Below, piece after piece: positions 1 to 10,787 of a stretch of 64,000 bases of DNA. This stretch comes from Sporothrix humicola (taxonomy: Eukaryota > Ascomycota > Sordariomycetes > Ophiostomatales > Ophiostomataceae). The translations under genes and the position numbers were made by a program. The stretch spans positions 62,001-126,000 of the forward strand of contig WNYE01000092.1 in the NCBI GenBank assembly GCA_021396245.1, written 5' to 3'. The number at the start of each line of letters is the position of its first letter. The stretch's first letter is position 1. The notes under the pieces were generated by a model that worked only from the letters and a program-made list of their open reading frames with translations, did not search any database and was not told the origin of the DNA.

Positions 1-3000
1 AGGTAGGCCGTCAGCAGGTCGCGCTTGGGCCGGCCGGGCACGACGACGCGCGGGAAGACGACAATGGGCGTGTTGATGACGACGTCAAACTTGATGCGGT
101 TGGCGCTCTGCTGCAGCTGCGTGGCCTGGTTGGCGGCGGCCTGGCGAGCGGCGTTGTACAGGGCCTGCATCTTGCCAAACTTGACCAAGAAACCGATGAT
201 CTTGCGGAAGGGCTCCTCCATAAAGTTGACCTTGATGGAGCCGGCTCGCAGGAAGATGGACGAGTCGTAGCCCGGATACGTCTTTGTGTTCTTGGCGTCA
301 AACGTCTCGTAGCGAAAGTCGGCCAAATCGTCGCCCTGGATGGTGATGAGCTGGCGGAGGGACGAGTCCTCGGGCACGCCGAGGTTGACGTCGTCTCGCA
401 GACTCAGGTTTCCGAGGCGAGAGGAGATGCGCATGGTGCCGTCCAACAAAAACACGCCAACGTCGGCATGGTTGAAGGCCAGCGTGGCCAGCCGGATGCC
501 GTCATTGTTGAGGATGAGCCGGATACTCTTGAGGTCGACCTTGACACGGATAGCGCCGCCGCCGCCTGCATTATTGGCTTCGGTGGGGGACGAAGGTGTC
601 TCGTCGCCGCTTTCGCCCGTCTCGCCGGGTGCCGTTAGAGCGCGGTCTAAGTCCTGTGCGCCATCGAGGTTGCTGATCTGGGTGTTGTCATTTTGCTGGC
701 CGCCATTTGTAAACGTGATGAGCACAAAGTCGAGCAGAGTCAGCAACGTCTTGCGCGTGACAATGAGGTTGATGGTGGAGATGGCGACATTGACATTGGT
801 CTCGATGCCCTCGTAGATGGGCATGAACTCGGGCGACTCCTTCTTGACACGCACAAACTTGACTTTGACGAGAGCACGCTGCTGCTCGCGGTCCTCGACG
901 TCGCCCGACGACACGATCGACTTGAACTCGGCCGACGGGTTGGAGACAAAATCGTCGACAGTAACAGAGCCCAGAGACACCTCGGCGACCATGTCGTAGG
1001 GCCGCAGGTAAAAGTCGAGGTCGAACGAGTGTGCCACCAGTTCCACCAAAAGCGTATCGGGCTTGACGCCGTCGGGGTCGCTCCGGTAGAGCGAGCCGCG
1101 GAGCTCGTCGACGGCAAAGGTGAACTGGAACGTCTTTTGCTGCATGCGGCGCTGCTCGGTGGCCGACCCGCTGTCGGCGTCCTGGAAACTGTCGTCGTCG
1201 TCATCGTCATTGTCGTCGAGGACAATGGCCGTCTCTTCGGGGATGGTCAGCGACAGGAGCTGTGACGTGGGACGCTGGCTGTGTCTCTTGTTGGAGGCAC
1301 TGGACGCTGAGCTCAAGAGGCGAGGGCGGCCGGTCTTTTTGGATGCGTCTTGAGCACCGTCTCCACCCTGTATTGTGGCCTCGTCCGTGTCATCACCAAA
1401 CCGTGGGATGGCGACATCAATGATGCGCATCAGCGTCTTGTACTTTGTGTCGGACACGGCGGCGTGCAGCATGGGCATGTGGCCGGACATTTTGACGCGC
1501 GTCAGGTTGGGCGCCTTGGGCAGGATCGAAATGGCCACGATAAAGTCGACATTGATCTTCTCCACGACGTGCATGCGCAGCTCCTCGTTCTTGTCGGCGA
1601 GCTGGGCCTTTGTCTCTTCTATTGACGGGCCAATGAGCACTTGTGTGGACGTGAGCTTGACGGTGAAGCGGTCGTACATGAGCGACTCGAGGCGCTGGAA
1701 GTCGGCGGAAGTGTAGGCGCGGTTCTGTTTGCTCTGGACCTCCTTCATGGTGTCCTTGTCGACCAGCTCGCTGCTGACGCTAATGTGGCCGGCATCGAGA
1801 ATGAGGCAGGTCGACTTGCGCGTCGTGATGCTCTGCGGGACGATGATCAGGGGTGCCTGCAGGTCTAGCTTGGCATTGATCGTCTTGTGTTCTTCGAGGG
1901 CAAACTCGAGACCGGCACGCGTCTGCTCGCGGAGGCCTTCGACGGTAGCGCCGGCCGACTCCATGAGGGCGGTGATGGACTCCATGTGGCGCTCGGGCGG
2001 CTTGAAGAAGTGCCAGACGCCAATGACAAAGTTGGGGTTCCAGACGATCTCGAGCGGCTTGAGCTTGGCGCGCACGGCAATGTCGCCCTCGCCGTCCAGA
2101 GGGTTCTGCTCGACCTGCAGCCAGAAGAAGGCCTGCTCCTCGTTGGTGTCGGCGGATGTCTGCTCGAGCTCGCTGATGGAGAGACGCTTCTTCTTGGTGA
2201 TGCTGGTGGCTGTGCCGGGCGCATCCTTGACACGGACAATCTCGGTAAAAAGACTCTCGGGCGTCGTTCCGTCGTTGACGCGCAGGCCGCCGAGGCTGAG
2301 GTCTAGCATCAGCGAATCGGGCCGCTGGATGGCCTTGGCGCGGAAGCCGTCAAAGTGCAGACTAAGCAAGTCGGTGATGGCACTGCCATGCGGGTTCTGC
2401 TTGAGGGTAAAACTGCCTGTGCTCAGCGACGTCTCGACCTGCAGCTTGATGGAGTCTCGTGGCACGTCGACCTCGGCAGCCAGTGCCGCCTTCTCGTTCC
2501 AGTCAATGGCGTCGTACAGCTCTTGTCGTTGCTGCTCGGTGATCTGTGTGTTCTCCAACTCGTCTGCGGACGTTTCCGTTGTCTCAGCGGGCTTGGAGCC
2601 CCAGACCCAGGCGACCCAGCCTTGCTGTTGTGGCTTTGCGGCTTCTGGTTTTGGCTTGAGGGCGGCTGCGTTCTCTTTCTTGAGTTGGCTGCGCGCCAGC
2701 GAGCGCCAGAAGCGCAGGTCCTCGTAGCCGAGCTTCCACTCGAGCTTTGTGAGGTCGTCGGACTCTTCGGGCGTCAGGGCCTGGTTCTGCTTCTTCTTCT
2801 TGAAGAGCTCAATGTAGCGGCGGCGGTCGTCGCGGCGCTCGCGGAAGTAGTCCCAGGTCCAGCGGCGGTTGCGCTCGTGGATCTTGCTGAGGACGGCGTC
2901 GCCGGCAAACTTGAGCCAGGCGCGGGGGTCTTCCTTGGGGCGGACGCCCTTTGGCTGGTACTTTTTGTACTCTTGGTGGCGGATAAAGTAGTGGAAGAGG

Positions 3001-4016
3001 TCGATCATCATGAGGGCGTCGCGGTACTGCTGGTCGTCGAGGACGACGCCGATCTCGTCAAAGATGAGGTTGGCCTTGTACTTGGGGGCGTGGAGGTCGC
3101 CGGTCTTGTCCATCTCGACCTTGGCCTGGCCGCTGACGGGCCGCAGGATGAACTGGTGGTTTTTGGACTGCTTGAGCGCTTTGGTCACGCTGTCGTCGCT
3201 TTCGTCGCCGTCGTTGTCGTCTTCTTCGTCAATGGTTTCGTTCGCTGCGTCCGCCTCTGCCTTGGCAATCATTGCCTTGAAGCGTCGCAGGATCTCATCG
3301 TGCGGGGTGTCCTCGGCGCCCTCGACGGGTGCCTCGCGGCCAGACCCCAAGAGTTTTGTATCGGTGTTCCAGTAGACGGCGAGCGCGCCCAGTGTCACGA
3401 GCTTGTTGGTCGACTTGTTGACGGCCTGGATGAACGCCGGCCGCCAGCCCTCGTCGGTGCTGACGGCGCTAAACTCTTCGAGCGTCACGCCGAGTGCGAA
3501 CGGGTGCCCCGGCGCCGAGATCGAGTCTTCGTAGCGGATGTGGATGTTCTTGACGGAAATCTGGAGGTTGTCGACAATCTTTGTGACTAGCGATTGGGTG
3601 AAACTCTGGCTCTTCTTTTGCTCTTCTTGGCTCAGACCCTCTTGTGACCGCTCCTTGAGCAGCTCGGCCGAGTCGAGCTTCTCCATCTTGAGGCGCTGCT
3701 TGCGGCGCTCCTCTTCTTCTTCATTGTACTCGGCCTCCTCCTTGGGCGACGCCAGCAGAAAGACATCTTCGATATAGATCTTGACGGGCGCGCCGCTCAA
3801 ATTCGACCAGGGGATTGTGAGCGTCAGCTGCCCTAAATGGCCCTCGACGACATTGATGGGCAGCTTGAGCTGGTCCAGGGCTTCGCGGCGGAGCTCGAGA
3901 TCGCGCAGCTTGACGTCGCCGGACCAGATGCCGACCTTGAGCTGGGTTGGGTCAAAGTTCTCGACATACATGCCGAGGAAGCGGTTAAGCAACCCGGCGA
4001 CGAGACCTTCCAACAT
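1..4016 (-). CDS. VPS13: VPS13 lipid-transfer protein, N-terminal part (runs off left edge)
   Basis: Seen: one uninterrupted minus-strand frame starts at the ATG at 4016-4014 and runs to base 1, giving about 1338 residues with no stop. The N-terminus begins MLEGLVAGLLNRFLGMYVEN, the chorein_N signature, followed by IWSGDVKLRDLELRREALD and the PWSNLSGAPVKIYIEDVFLL segment typical of VPS13. An acidic stretch lies near residue 270 and a WVAWVWGSKP stretch near residue 480. Family knowledge: VPS13 proteins are about 3000 residues or more and form a hydrophobic groove that moves phospholipids between membranes at contact sites (ER, mitochondria, vacuole, endosome). So more than half of the protein lies left of the window. 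No intron is needed in the visible part. It is divergent from the DUF3429 gene at 5413. Identity is very secure; only the C-terminal VAB, APT1 and PH-like domains cannot be checked. Confidence 0.96.
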   Translation of the reverse strand, partial: MLEGLVAGLLNRFLGMYVENFDPTQLKVGIWSGDVKLRDLELRREALDQLKLPINVVEGHLGQLTLTIPWSNLSGAPVKIYIEDVFLLASPKEEAEYNEEEEERRKQRLKMEKLDSAELLKERSQEGLSQEEQKKSQSFTQSLVTKIVDNLQISVKNIHIRYEDSISAPGHPFALGVTLEEFSAVSTDEGWRPAFIQAVNKSTNKLVTLGALAVYWNTDTKLLGSGREAPVEGAEDTPHDEILRRFKAMIAKAEADAANETIDEEDDNDGDESDDSVTKALKQSKNHQFILRPVSGQAKVEMDKTGDLHAPKYKANLIFDEIGVVLDDQQYRDALMMIDLFHYFIRHQEYKKYQPKGVRPKEDPRAWLKFAGDAVLSKIHERNRRWTWDYFRERRDDRRRYIELFKKKKQNQALTPEESDDLTKLEWKLGYEDLRFWRSLARSQLKKENAAALKPKPEAAKPQQQGWVAWVWGSKPAETTETSADELENTQITEQQRQELYDAIDWNEKAALAAEVDVPRDSIKLQVETSLSTGSFTLKQNPHGSAITDLLSLHFDGFRAKAIQRPDSLMLDLSLGGLRVNDGTTPESLFTEIVRVKDAPGTATSITKKKRLSISELEQTSADTNEEQAFFWLQVEQNPLDGEGDIAVRAKLKPLEIVWNPNFVIGVWHFFKPPERHMESITALMESAGATVEGLREQTRAGLEFALEEHKTINAKLDLQAPLIIVPQSITTRKSTCLILDAGHISVSSELVDKDTMKEVQSKQNRAYTSADFQRLESLMYDRFTVKLTSTQVLIGPSIEETKAQLADKNEELRMHVVEKINVDFIVAISILPKAPNLTRVKMSGHMPMLHAAVSDTKYKTLMRIIDVAIPRFGDDTDEATIQGGDGAQDASKKTGRPRLLSSASSASNKRHSQRPTSQLLSLTIPEETAIVLDDNDDDDDDSFQDADSGSATEQRRMQQKTFQFTFAVDELRGSLYRSDPDGVKPDTLLVELVAHSFDLDFYLRPYDMVAEVSLGSVTVDDFVSNPSAEFKSIVSSGDVEDREQQRALVKVKFVRVKKESPEFMPIYEGIETNVNVAISTINLIVTRKTLLTLLDFVLITFTNGGQQNDNTQISNLDGAQDLDRALTAPGETGESGDETPSSPTEANNAGGGGAIRVKVDLKSIRLILNNDGIRLATLAFNHADVGVFLLDGTMRISSRLGNLSLRDDVNLGVPEDSSLRQLITIQGDDLADFRYETFDAKNTKTYPGYDSSIFLRAGSIKVNFMEEPFRKIIGFLVKFGKMQALYNAARQAAANQATQLQQSANRIKFDVVINTPIVVFPRVVVPGRPKRDLLTAY

Positions 4017-5412
4017 GGCGGCGTTGGAGGGGAATGATCAACGCGTGCCGTCGCGGGGAGGGGTGTGGTTGTAAAGAGGGTAAAGAGGGGGGATGTAGGG
4101 CGGGAAAGCTAGATGCGGGATCGGGTTTCGGTCGTCATTTGGCGGGATGAGCGGCAGGGAGGGATAGTGTATGCGTCGAACGAGGTTTAGAGGAGGGAGA
4201 GATCGTGTCGTGTTGTAATCGTGAGAATGTCGCCGCTCGTGAGTTCGTTTCTCGTTTCGACCGAGGATGTCGAGAGGGAAATGGGAAAGGTAAAGAAAGG
4301 AAGGGAAAATCGGGTATCGTTATCGTCAGATTGGGCTGTTGGGCCGTAGTTTGTCGAAATAGCGAGGAACGGGCGTGAAGAGAGTGTTGGTGTTGGATTG
4401 GGCCTCGTCCTGTTGTTTTGTTTCGCTTTCGATCAATCGAATCGAAAGTCGAATTGCAGGTGGCGTGTGGCGGAGTTGGTTTGGCTCGAGTCAAGTTGAA
4501 ATGATGATGACACTGGCTTGACTGGCAGACTAATTTGACTGGCTCCTCCCGGAGGACCAGAAAAAAGACTTGGAAAGAGGGCGGGCCCAGGCGGTTCCCC
4601 CTGTCATGACTGCTTTGACAGTGCTGGTGTGCTGTAAACTTCACCAAAGGGATGGAGGAAATGGGGCAGCGACAGGAGCGATTGCAGCGATAGTGGGGTC
4701 GTCTTGCCGTGGATCGAGACTTTTTGCGAGTTTTGTTTGGTTCTTTCCCTGTTCTGGAAACCTGACCAGCACGTTCCTGGATGGTGGCATGGAGGTACCG
4801 ATTGTATGGGATACACACCAGAGTGGTACCTGTGTACACATTACGTCACATTCGAGCTTTTCTAGGCAGGCACTAACTTGGATGCAGTGTGCAGATCGCG
4901 GGCAGGAGCACTCAACAAAGACGAGAAAGAGCACGAGCTGACAAGGAGGAAAGAACTAAAGCAAGCTCGGCAAGCAGGAGCGATGGCAACAAAAGGACAA
5001 AAAGACAATAAGCAGGAACGACGCGCACATGAGAATAAAAATGGAAAGAGCGTAGATGATGCCGGCGTCTTGTTTCTCGTTTAGACAGGTACAAGCCCGC
5101 TTCCAGGGCATGCCAGGGCCAATTAGAGGCCATTGGCTGACAGCTGGTCCGAAATGTATGACGATGACGTTGACGACAGCTTTGTCCTTTTTTTTGCTTT
5201 CTGTGATAGAAGCAGCAAATAAAGAAGCTCGAGCTCTCCTCAAGTGCGATTGGAGATTGTAGATAAGATTCGATTGACATTTGACACTTTTAACATCATT
5301 TTGCCCATTTCAATCGATCAATTGACCCTCTTGGCATTTTGGCCGCATCCTGACGATTTCGTGATATTCTAACCAGCTCTATCCCCGATTAGCTTCAATC
5401 AACACAATCAGA
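4017..5412. promoter_or_regulatory. Divergent intergenic region between VPS13 and the DUF3429 gene
   Basis: 1.4 kb separates two divergently transcribed start codons and must hold both promoters and 5' leaders. On the minus strand the several hundred bases next to VPS13 are rich in C/T-only stretches, as usual for fungal leaders. The 5300-5412 stretch before the plus-strand gene is T/C-rich and ends in ATCAACACAATCAGA before ATG. Open frames here (for example 4135-4839 minus) have no domain and irregular composition, so I do not call genes. Confidence 0.5.
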
Positions 5413-6991
5413 ATGCTTCGCTCTTCGAGGTTCTTCTCTCCTGTGCGAGCTAGCACCGCTCTCAGAAATGGCGGAGCTTCGCCCATGGTGGGCCGGCCAG
5501 CTTCATTGATTGCCAATGTCGGCCACGAAGCTCCATCAACATCACAGACTCAAAATCGCACTACACACACAAAGGCATCGAGTCGCGTGCCGCGTCTAGC
5601 TTCGACGCGGTTGGCACCACTTTCCGGCCCTTCCACCCGATTCCTGGTCGCCTACTCGACAAAGGAACGGCCGCCGGTCAAGTACGAGATCGACCGTGAG
5701 CATGAGAAAAAGGTCGGACAAGAAAAGCTCGAGGCCCATCCAGACGAAGTGACGGCAGAATCGTCGGTGCGGCACCTCCGCGAACCGTACGAAGAGGGCC
5801 GCGACGACAAGGACCCAGCCGTCTCGAGCAGCCTCAAGTCGGATGTGGTAAGTCACGGTGCGGAGCAAACGATTTAAAAGACTACAGCTAACATTGTAGA
5901 ACTCGATCAAAGAAACGCTGGACTTGTCGGCGGTCCCCCGGGAAGTCTATGCCCTCGGCCTCGGCGGCACGGTGCCGTACTTTTTGACGTCGCTGTCCAC
6001 CATTTACCTCGGATGGAACCTGAGGCACAGCTACCCGACGTCGTCGTCGCTCATGAACACCTTCATGGTCAGCCAGGAGACGGCGCATCAGTGGCTCGCC
6101 CTGCTCGAGCCCATCCAGCTGGGCTTCGGCGCCGTCATCATCTCCTTCCTGGGTGCTATTCACTGGGTACGCACCACTCCACACTATTCAGATTGATCCC
6201 CGCTAACAGCATAGGGCATGGAATTCAACGAAAAGTCACCGTCGTACGACCGCACGCGCTTCCGCTACATGATGGGCGTCGTCGCGCCCGCTTTGGCTTG
6301 GCCCACTCTGCTGCTGCCCGTCCACTTTGCCCTGACCGGCCAGTTTTTGGCGTTCACGCTGCTCTACTTTGCCGACAGCCGCGCGACCAAAATGGGCTGG
6401 GTGCCGCCGTGGTACCAGACGTACCGGTTTGTGCTGACGTTTGTCGTCGGCAGCGCCATTCTCGTGAGCCTCATCTTCCGCGCCAAGATCGACGACGTCG
6501 GCGAGAATATGACCGAGCGGCTCGAAAAGGGCATGCACCAGCGCGGCGCCATCGAGGAAGAGTACACGGATAAGTGGGCAAAGATGGAAGCGGTCGACAA
6601 GGAAAAGGCCAAGAAGGAGGCGGCAGAGAAGAAGAAGCAGGAGAAGAAGGCCAGGAAGGAGAAGAAGGAGCAGAAGGAGGAGGAGGAGGGTGGCAAGGTC
6701 GGCGACGACAAGGCCAAGGCAGAGGAAAAGCCAGATGACAGCAAGGGGAGCTCTGGTGACGACCAACAGGGTGACGAGAAGGGCGAAGACGAGAAGAATG
6801 ATGACGACGGCAAGGACAACGGCAGAGATGAGAAGGAGGACGGTACCGCCAAGCAACAGGATGCCGACAAGGATGGCAGCAAGTCCGACGACAAGACAAA
6901 GGGAGACGAGAAGAAGGGCGCTGTCGATGGTGACTCTTCGTCCAAGAAGAAGGCTGCGAAGGGAGACGATACGTCAAAGGGAAAAAAGTGA
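5413..6991 (+). CDS. DUF3429 (TMEM69-like) mitochondrial membrane protein with long charged C-terminal tail
   Basis: Model: exons 5413-5847, 5900-6166 and 6215-6991; introns start GTAAGT and GTACGC and end TAG; 492 residues. The N-terminus is rich in Arg/Ser/Ala (MLRSSRFFSPVRAS), as in a mitochondrial targeting sequence. The core has hydrophobic segments including GLGGTVPYFLTSLSTIYLGW, the signature IQLGFGAVIISFLGAIHWG, a VVAPALAWPTLLLPVHFALT segment and a last segment ending in LIFRAKI. This fits the DUF3429 family, known as mitochondrial inner-membrane proteins of unknown biochemical role. Both introns fall in phase 0 and join the conserved core cleanly. Odd: after about residue 325 the protein becomes a run of roughly 165 Lys/Glu/Asp-rich residues, a likely disordered or coiled soluble tail. 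It is divergent from VPS13. Confidence 0.88.
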
Positions 6992-8414
6992 GGAAATAAT
7001 CACCCAAGGCTCGAGAGCGTTTTTGCACCCAGTCACTGAGGTTACAGTGGAAAGTTCCGTCTAATGTTTGATTTCGTTGGTGACGGCGCTTGCTTTTTAC
7101 ATCTGTACCATATTTCGCAGCCGAACCAAAACAGCTGCACTCTGTAAAATAAGTAATAAGCAATTGAGCTCTTATTTTCAAGACTGTTGATTTGGTCGTT
7201 TTGTTTATCTGCCTTTTTGGCTCTGTTTTTTAATTGTTTCAGTGTTATTCATTTCTCGTTTATTATGACTTGTGTCAAATTAAGGGGAAAAATAAAAAAG
7301 AAATTAACAACGCCCATGACTTCCCGTAAACTAGGCCAAAATCAACATATATATAGGAATGAAGGCCAACCAACTTACGGTGAAACAGAGACGAACGAAT
7401 CTGTAAAGATATTTGAACAGCGCGCCCGCGAGGCCGATACCATATCATGTATGTCAACGCCGGAGGGTTGATTAGAAGGTGTCCAAGTGCGCTTTGCCAG
7501 TCTCTATCTTCATCACCTTTCTCTAGAGTTAATAATTCGAAGATGGACAGCTGTGTCACCAAGTGCCGCTTTCTCGGACAACAAGCCACATCTTCACCGA
7601 CAGAAAAGGCTGGTGCTGGTCTGTGTTTGGCAAAAACGAAGAACGAGTCGGGGTTGGTTTCTTCGTTCATGGATGGGTATGGTCAACAGAACTGCATCGC
7701 GACGACATACAGATGCAATAGTCTGATGTTGAGAGAACAGGTTCACTGAAAGGAGCAGTGTGGATCGGTCGACGAGGGTGGGGGATGAAGGGAGGATCTG
7801 TTGGATCTGGGCAGGCATTCAGGCATTATATTGTTCAGATCGGAGAGATGGTCATTGGTCTCGCACCGGTCTCGCACTATAGTGTATCTTTACGCTCAAG
7901 GCGCTGTCAGCAAGGAGCAAGGAGAAAGGATAGACTCTCATACAACAGGATCAAACACATGCACCGGAGGACGGTAATGTCGTGGATGATCATAAAGACA
8001 GCGGCCTGCACCCCCCGGGCCCATCTACAGCCAATATCCCCGCCATGGAGAATGAAGAAAGGGAAAGCAGCGCAGATCTTTGCAACCCGAGGCATTGGTT
8101 GACAGGTTAAGTACAGTTGTGTGTTTTAATGTATTCCGTAATGACGGGCATCTCTGATATATAATTTATATGAACTATGAAAATCGGTCTACCTTCCACC
8201 TAGTCTACCTTCCACCTATTGAATTGATATCACGCCGTTCCAGGCCAAAGCATTGGCCGCTATAACAAATCAATACCGTCTCCCCTGTCAAAGCTCCGAC
8301 CGCCACGACGTGGCCTTTTGAGGCTCGAAAGCTCGAAACTCGAAGCTGTCTTGCGGCTGACATGGTGTATCAGGCTGTGCAAATGAAGTTCATTGGCCAC
8401 AGAATCAGCAGAAG
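6992..8414. other. Gene-poor 3' flank and intergenic spacer
   Basis: 1.4 kb of partly AT-rich sequence downstream of the DUF3429 gene. Short open frames (for example 7187-7471) are low in complexity and lack third-position GC bias. A 16-bp unit containing TCTACCTTCCACCTA is repeated twice at about 8189-8219. I see nothing else. Confidence 0.4.
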
Positions 8415-8624
8415 TCAACATGGAAAAGAATTAGGCAAACGAAAAAAGACGACTGTCTTACTTGAACCGTAGCCAGAGTCACGACAGTTGTCACAGGCAG
8501 TGGCACTCGCAGTTGAGAGGGAGTTATCTGCAGTGGGGACACAAGGGGCGTCTGCACATTGTTGCGTATTGTTGTCCATGATGGTGTTGCAATCAGGGCA
8601 CAAAACCGTAACGTAAACGCACAT
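8415..8624 (-). CDS. Small protein with two CxxC knuckles, unknown function
   Basis: Reading starts at the ATG at 8624-8622, in the context CTCTCCGCC before ATG and after an A-rich leader; a TATATAA-like element lies further upstream at about 8765. A longer in-frame start at 8678 looks like leader sequence. The product (69 residues unspliced) carries CPDC near residue 9 and CDNC near residue 47, with two more Cys between, suggesting a small zinc knuckle. It has no signal peptide. A possible GTAAGA donor at 8461, with a TTTGCACAG acceptor ending at 8375, would instead end the protein right after GYGS at a TGA at 8372-8370. Short cysteine proteins of this style are common in fungi, but I do not recognise a named family. 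It may be real or a chance frame; the leader context favours real. Confidence 0.45.
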   Translation of the reverse strand: MCVYVTVLCPDCNTIMDNNTQQCADAPCVPTADNSLSTASATACDNCRDSGYGSSKTVVFFRLPNSFPC

Positions 8625-9128
8625 GGCGGAGAGTTTTTGAAGTAAATTTTGTAATTTGTTTTCGTCTTTCGATTTCAAGTGTTTACTGTTGTATTTTTTT
8701 GATCTTTTGAGTTTTGAGTTTTATTCATTTTGCGTCGTTGAGGCAAGTACTTCGTACCCGTCCATTATATAAGGAAATCGGACATGAGGCGTATGCATGA
8801 GACTGAAGTGCTGGTCTAGGCAACAACCGGGCAGATACTCGACTCAGACTGCCAGGCGCCTCGAAATGCAAAATGGCAGGCGTCCGTTTTGTGTTTGGCG
8901 ACAACAGGTTCTAATAGGCTTGCATGATACGGACGGTGGCATTGGCGGCCCGGCGAATCACCCGTCGTCATGAGCCACCAAACAAAAAACAGCATTTACG
9001 GCACAGTGACCCACTTACCTGCATCTCTCTACATATCTCAACCAGCACACAAAAGGCCAAAGAGCCGGCGACGTCCCGCTCATCCTCTTTGTTCTCTTTC
9101 CTCCCACCCCACGTACGGAGTCCTCAAC

Positions 9129-9917
9129 ATGGTCATTATACTTTGCGACGATACGACAGCCGCCCTTGCGGCAAGGCGCACGATCCGTTGTTTGTACCGC
9201 CAGCCACTAGTCGTGCCAAACCGCCGCATTCCCACCGTTGTCGCCTGGGCTACACCGCGCGTCGACGCCTTTTGTCAGGAGCTGGCCGCACAACTGGCCG
9301 GTCCACCGGCCGGCCCACTGGACGGGTCTCTGGCCGACCCTCCGGCCGACCCTCAGGCCAACCCTCCTCGGCGGCCGGGGGCCACCGCCTCGATTACCTA
9401 TGCCATTCACGTCGTCCACCTCCTTCACAGCACAGCCTTCATCGCCTTTGATATCTTTTTAGCGGACTGCCCATCGGCCGTGCGTGATGACGTCGTCGGC
9501 CAAATTGAGCAGCCCATCCACTTTGTTTTCGTCAAGACAGGCGACAGGGGCACGATCCCGACAACGTACGTCCAGCGCCGCGCCAAACTCGACAAGGACG
9601 TGCGCGGCCGCCTGGAACACATCCGCGCACTCGACAAGGGCCCGCCGCCGCTCATATCGGACGGAGCACATGTGCTGTCGTACGTCGACGGGCAGCGCAT
9701 TGAACGCGAGGACCAGGAGGCGTTTTGGGCGGCGTGGATGGCCGAGGCGAAAGCAAAGGAGGCGAGGAAGCTAAGGCAGACGGGGCAGACGGGGCAGACG
9801 GGGGGTAGGGAATTCGATGAAGGAGGGACGAAAGAGAATGAGCAGATACAAGTGGCACCCTCTACAGAGGCCAACGAAAGAGAGGCCGACGGCGGTCTCC
9901 AAGAGCAGATTCGATAA
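9129..9917 (+). CDS. Hypothetical protein, unrecognised
   Basis: 262 residues from the ATG at 9129 (context CAACATGG). The frame stays open upstream to 8970, but that part reads like 5' leader. N-terminus MVIILCDDTTAALAARRTI, then a Pro/Ala/Asp-rich repetitive stretch (about residues 60-82), then a better conserved-looking part with FIAFDIFLADCPSAVRDDVV and a charged, Gln/Thr-rich tail containing a short tandem of GQT. Third positions are strongly G/C, as in the window's housekeeping genes, which supports coding. No catalytic motif, membrane segment or signal peptide was recognised. It is the last intact-looking gene before the repeat-rich island. Function unknown. Confidence 0.6.
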   Translation: MVIILCDDTTAALAARRTIRCLYRQPLVVPNRRIPTVVAWATPRVDAFCQELAAQLAGPPAGPLDGSLADPPADPQANPPRRPGATASITYAIHVVHLLHSTAFIAFDIFLADCPSAVRDDVVGQIEQPIHFVFVKTGDRGTIPTTYVQRRAKLDKDVRGRLEHIRALDKGPPPLISDGAHVLSYVDGQRIEREDQEAFWAAWMAEAKAKEARKLRQTGQTGQTGGREFDEGGTKENEQIQVAPSTEANEREADGGLQEQIR

Positions 9918-10787
9918 TTGGCCACCTATAACGGAGCTGCGTATCTATCGTGCATGTTTTGGGCTACGGAGATGATACTCGCCGCACTGCTCCACGTGCG
10001 TTTAGTTATTTCTTTCTTTGATTATTTTTTGCTTGACCATTTCTTTACTTTCCTCCAACTTCATGTCAAGCGCTGCTCCTTGAATCTAATTGTGCTGCTC
10101 TCATCACGGCCTCTAGCATGAACGGCGGTTCATGTATCCAAGGTTATAAAGTAATACCATTTCATCTTCCTGTTAAATCTTGTGTCTGGAGGCCGAATTG
10201 TGTCACTCGTGCGGGATATGCGCTAGGCTTTTGGGACTAACTATGTATCAGTGTTGCTCTGACGCCTGACTTTGGTACTTGAGGTGTAAGCGAAGACCTG
10301 TGCTGTCACCCTTGCCCCCTCTAAATTTGCAAGGTATGCTAACATCATACCATAAATACACTAGACTACGATGCCATTTCCATGCAACCGTATGTTGGTT
10401 AGTTTGGGTTCATGTCTCTTAACCTTCAAGGCGTCTGTATGCTGTATGTGTACTTATTCTTTAAAATTTAAAGTTCTATACACTAATATTTTTAACCAGC
10501 TTCGGACAACAAAGACATAAAGGTGTTTGTTCACACAGACGCCAACGAAAACTAAAAGGATTTTATCCCTCTGTTAATTACCGGCCGGGACTTTTCAAAG
10601 ATCAACTTTGGCATGGCCTTGTACATATGGACAGAGCTACAAATTGCGGGGTGAATTCTACGCGTGTTGTTCTGAATACAACATTGTTTCGAGTATTGTT
10701 AGAACTTTTCTGCTATTGCTAGAAATATCTAGTTGCAGGATGAATATTACAGAGGGTTGAAAGCCAAATATGCCATGATAATAATAT
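9918..10787. other. AT-rich gene-free spacer at the edge of the island
   Basis: No supported gene. AT-rich sequence with short A/T runs. Base composition changes here relative to the coding blocks to the left, marking the left border of the repeat- and pseudogene-rich stretch that reaches about 35.7 kb. Confidence 0.4.

Noticed and set aside
4135..4839. 234-codon minus-strand frame between VPS13 and the DUF3429 gene
   Set aside because: Low-complexity, His/Thr/Ser/Pro-rich, no domain, within the divergent promoter/leader region.
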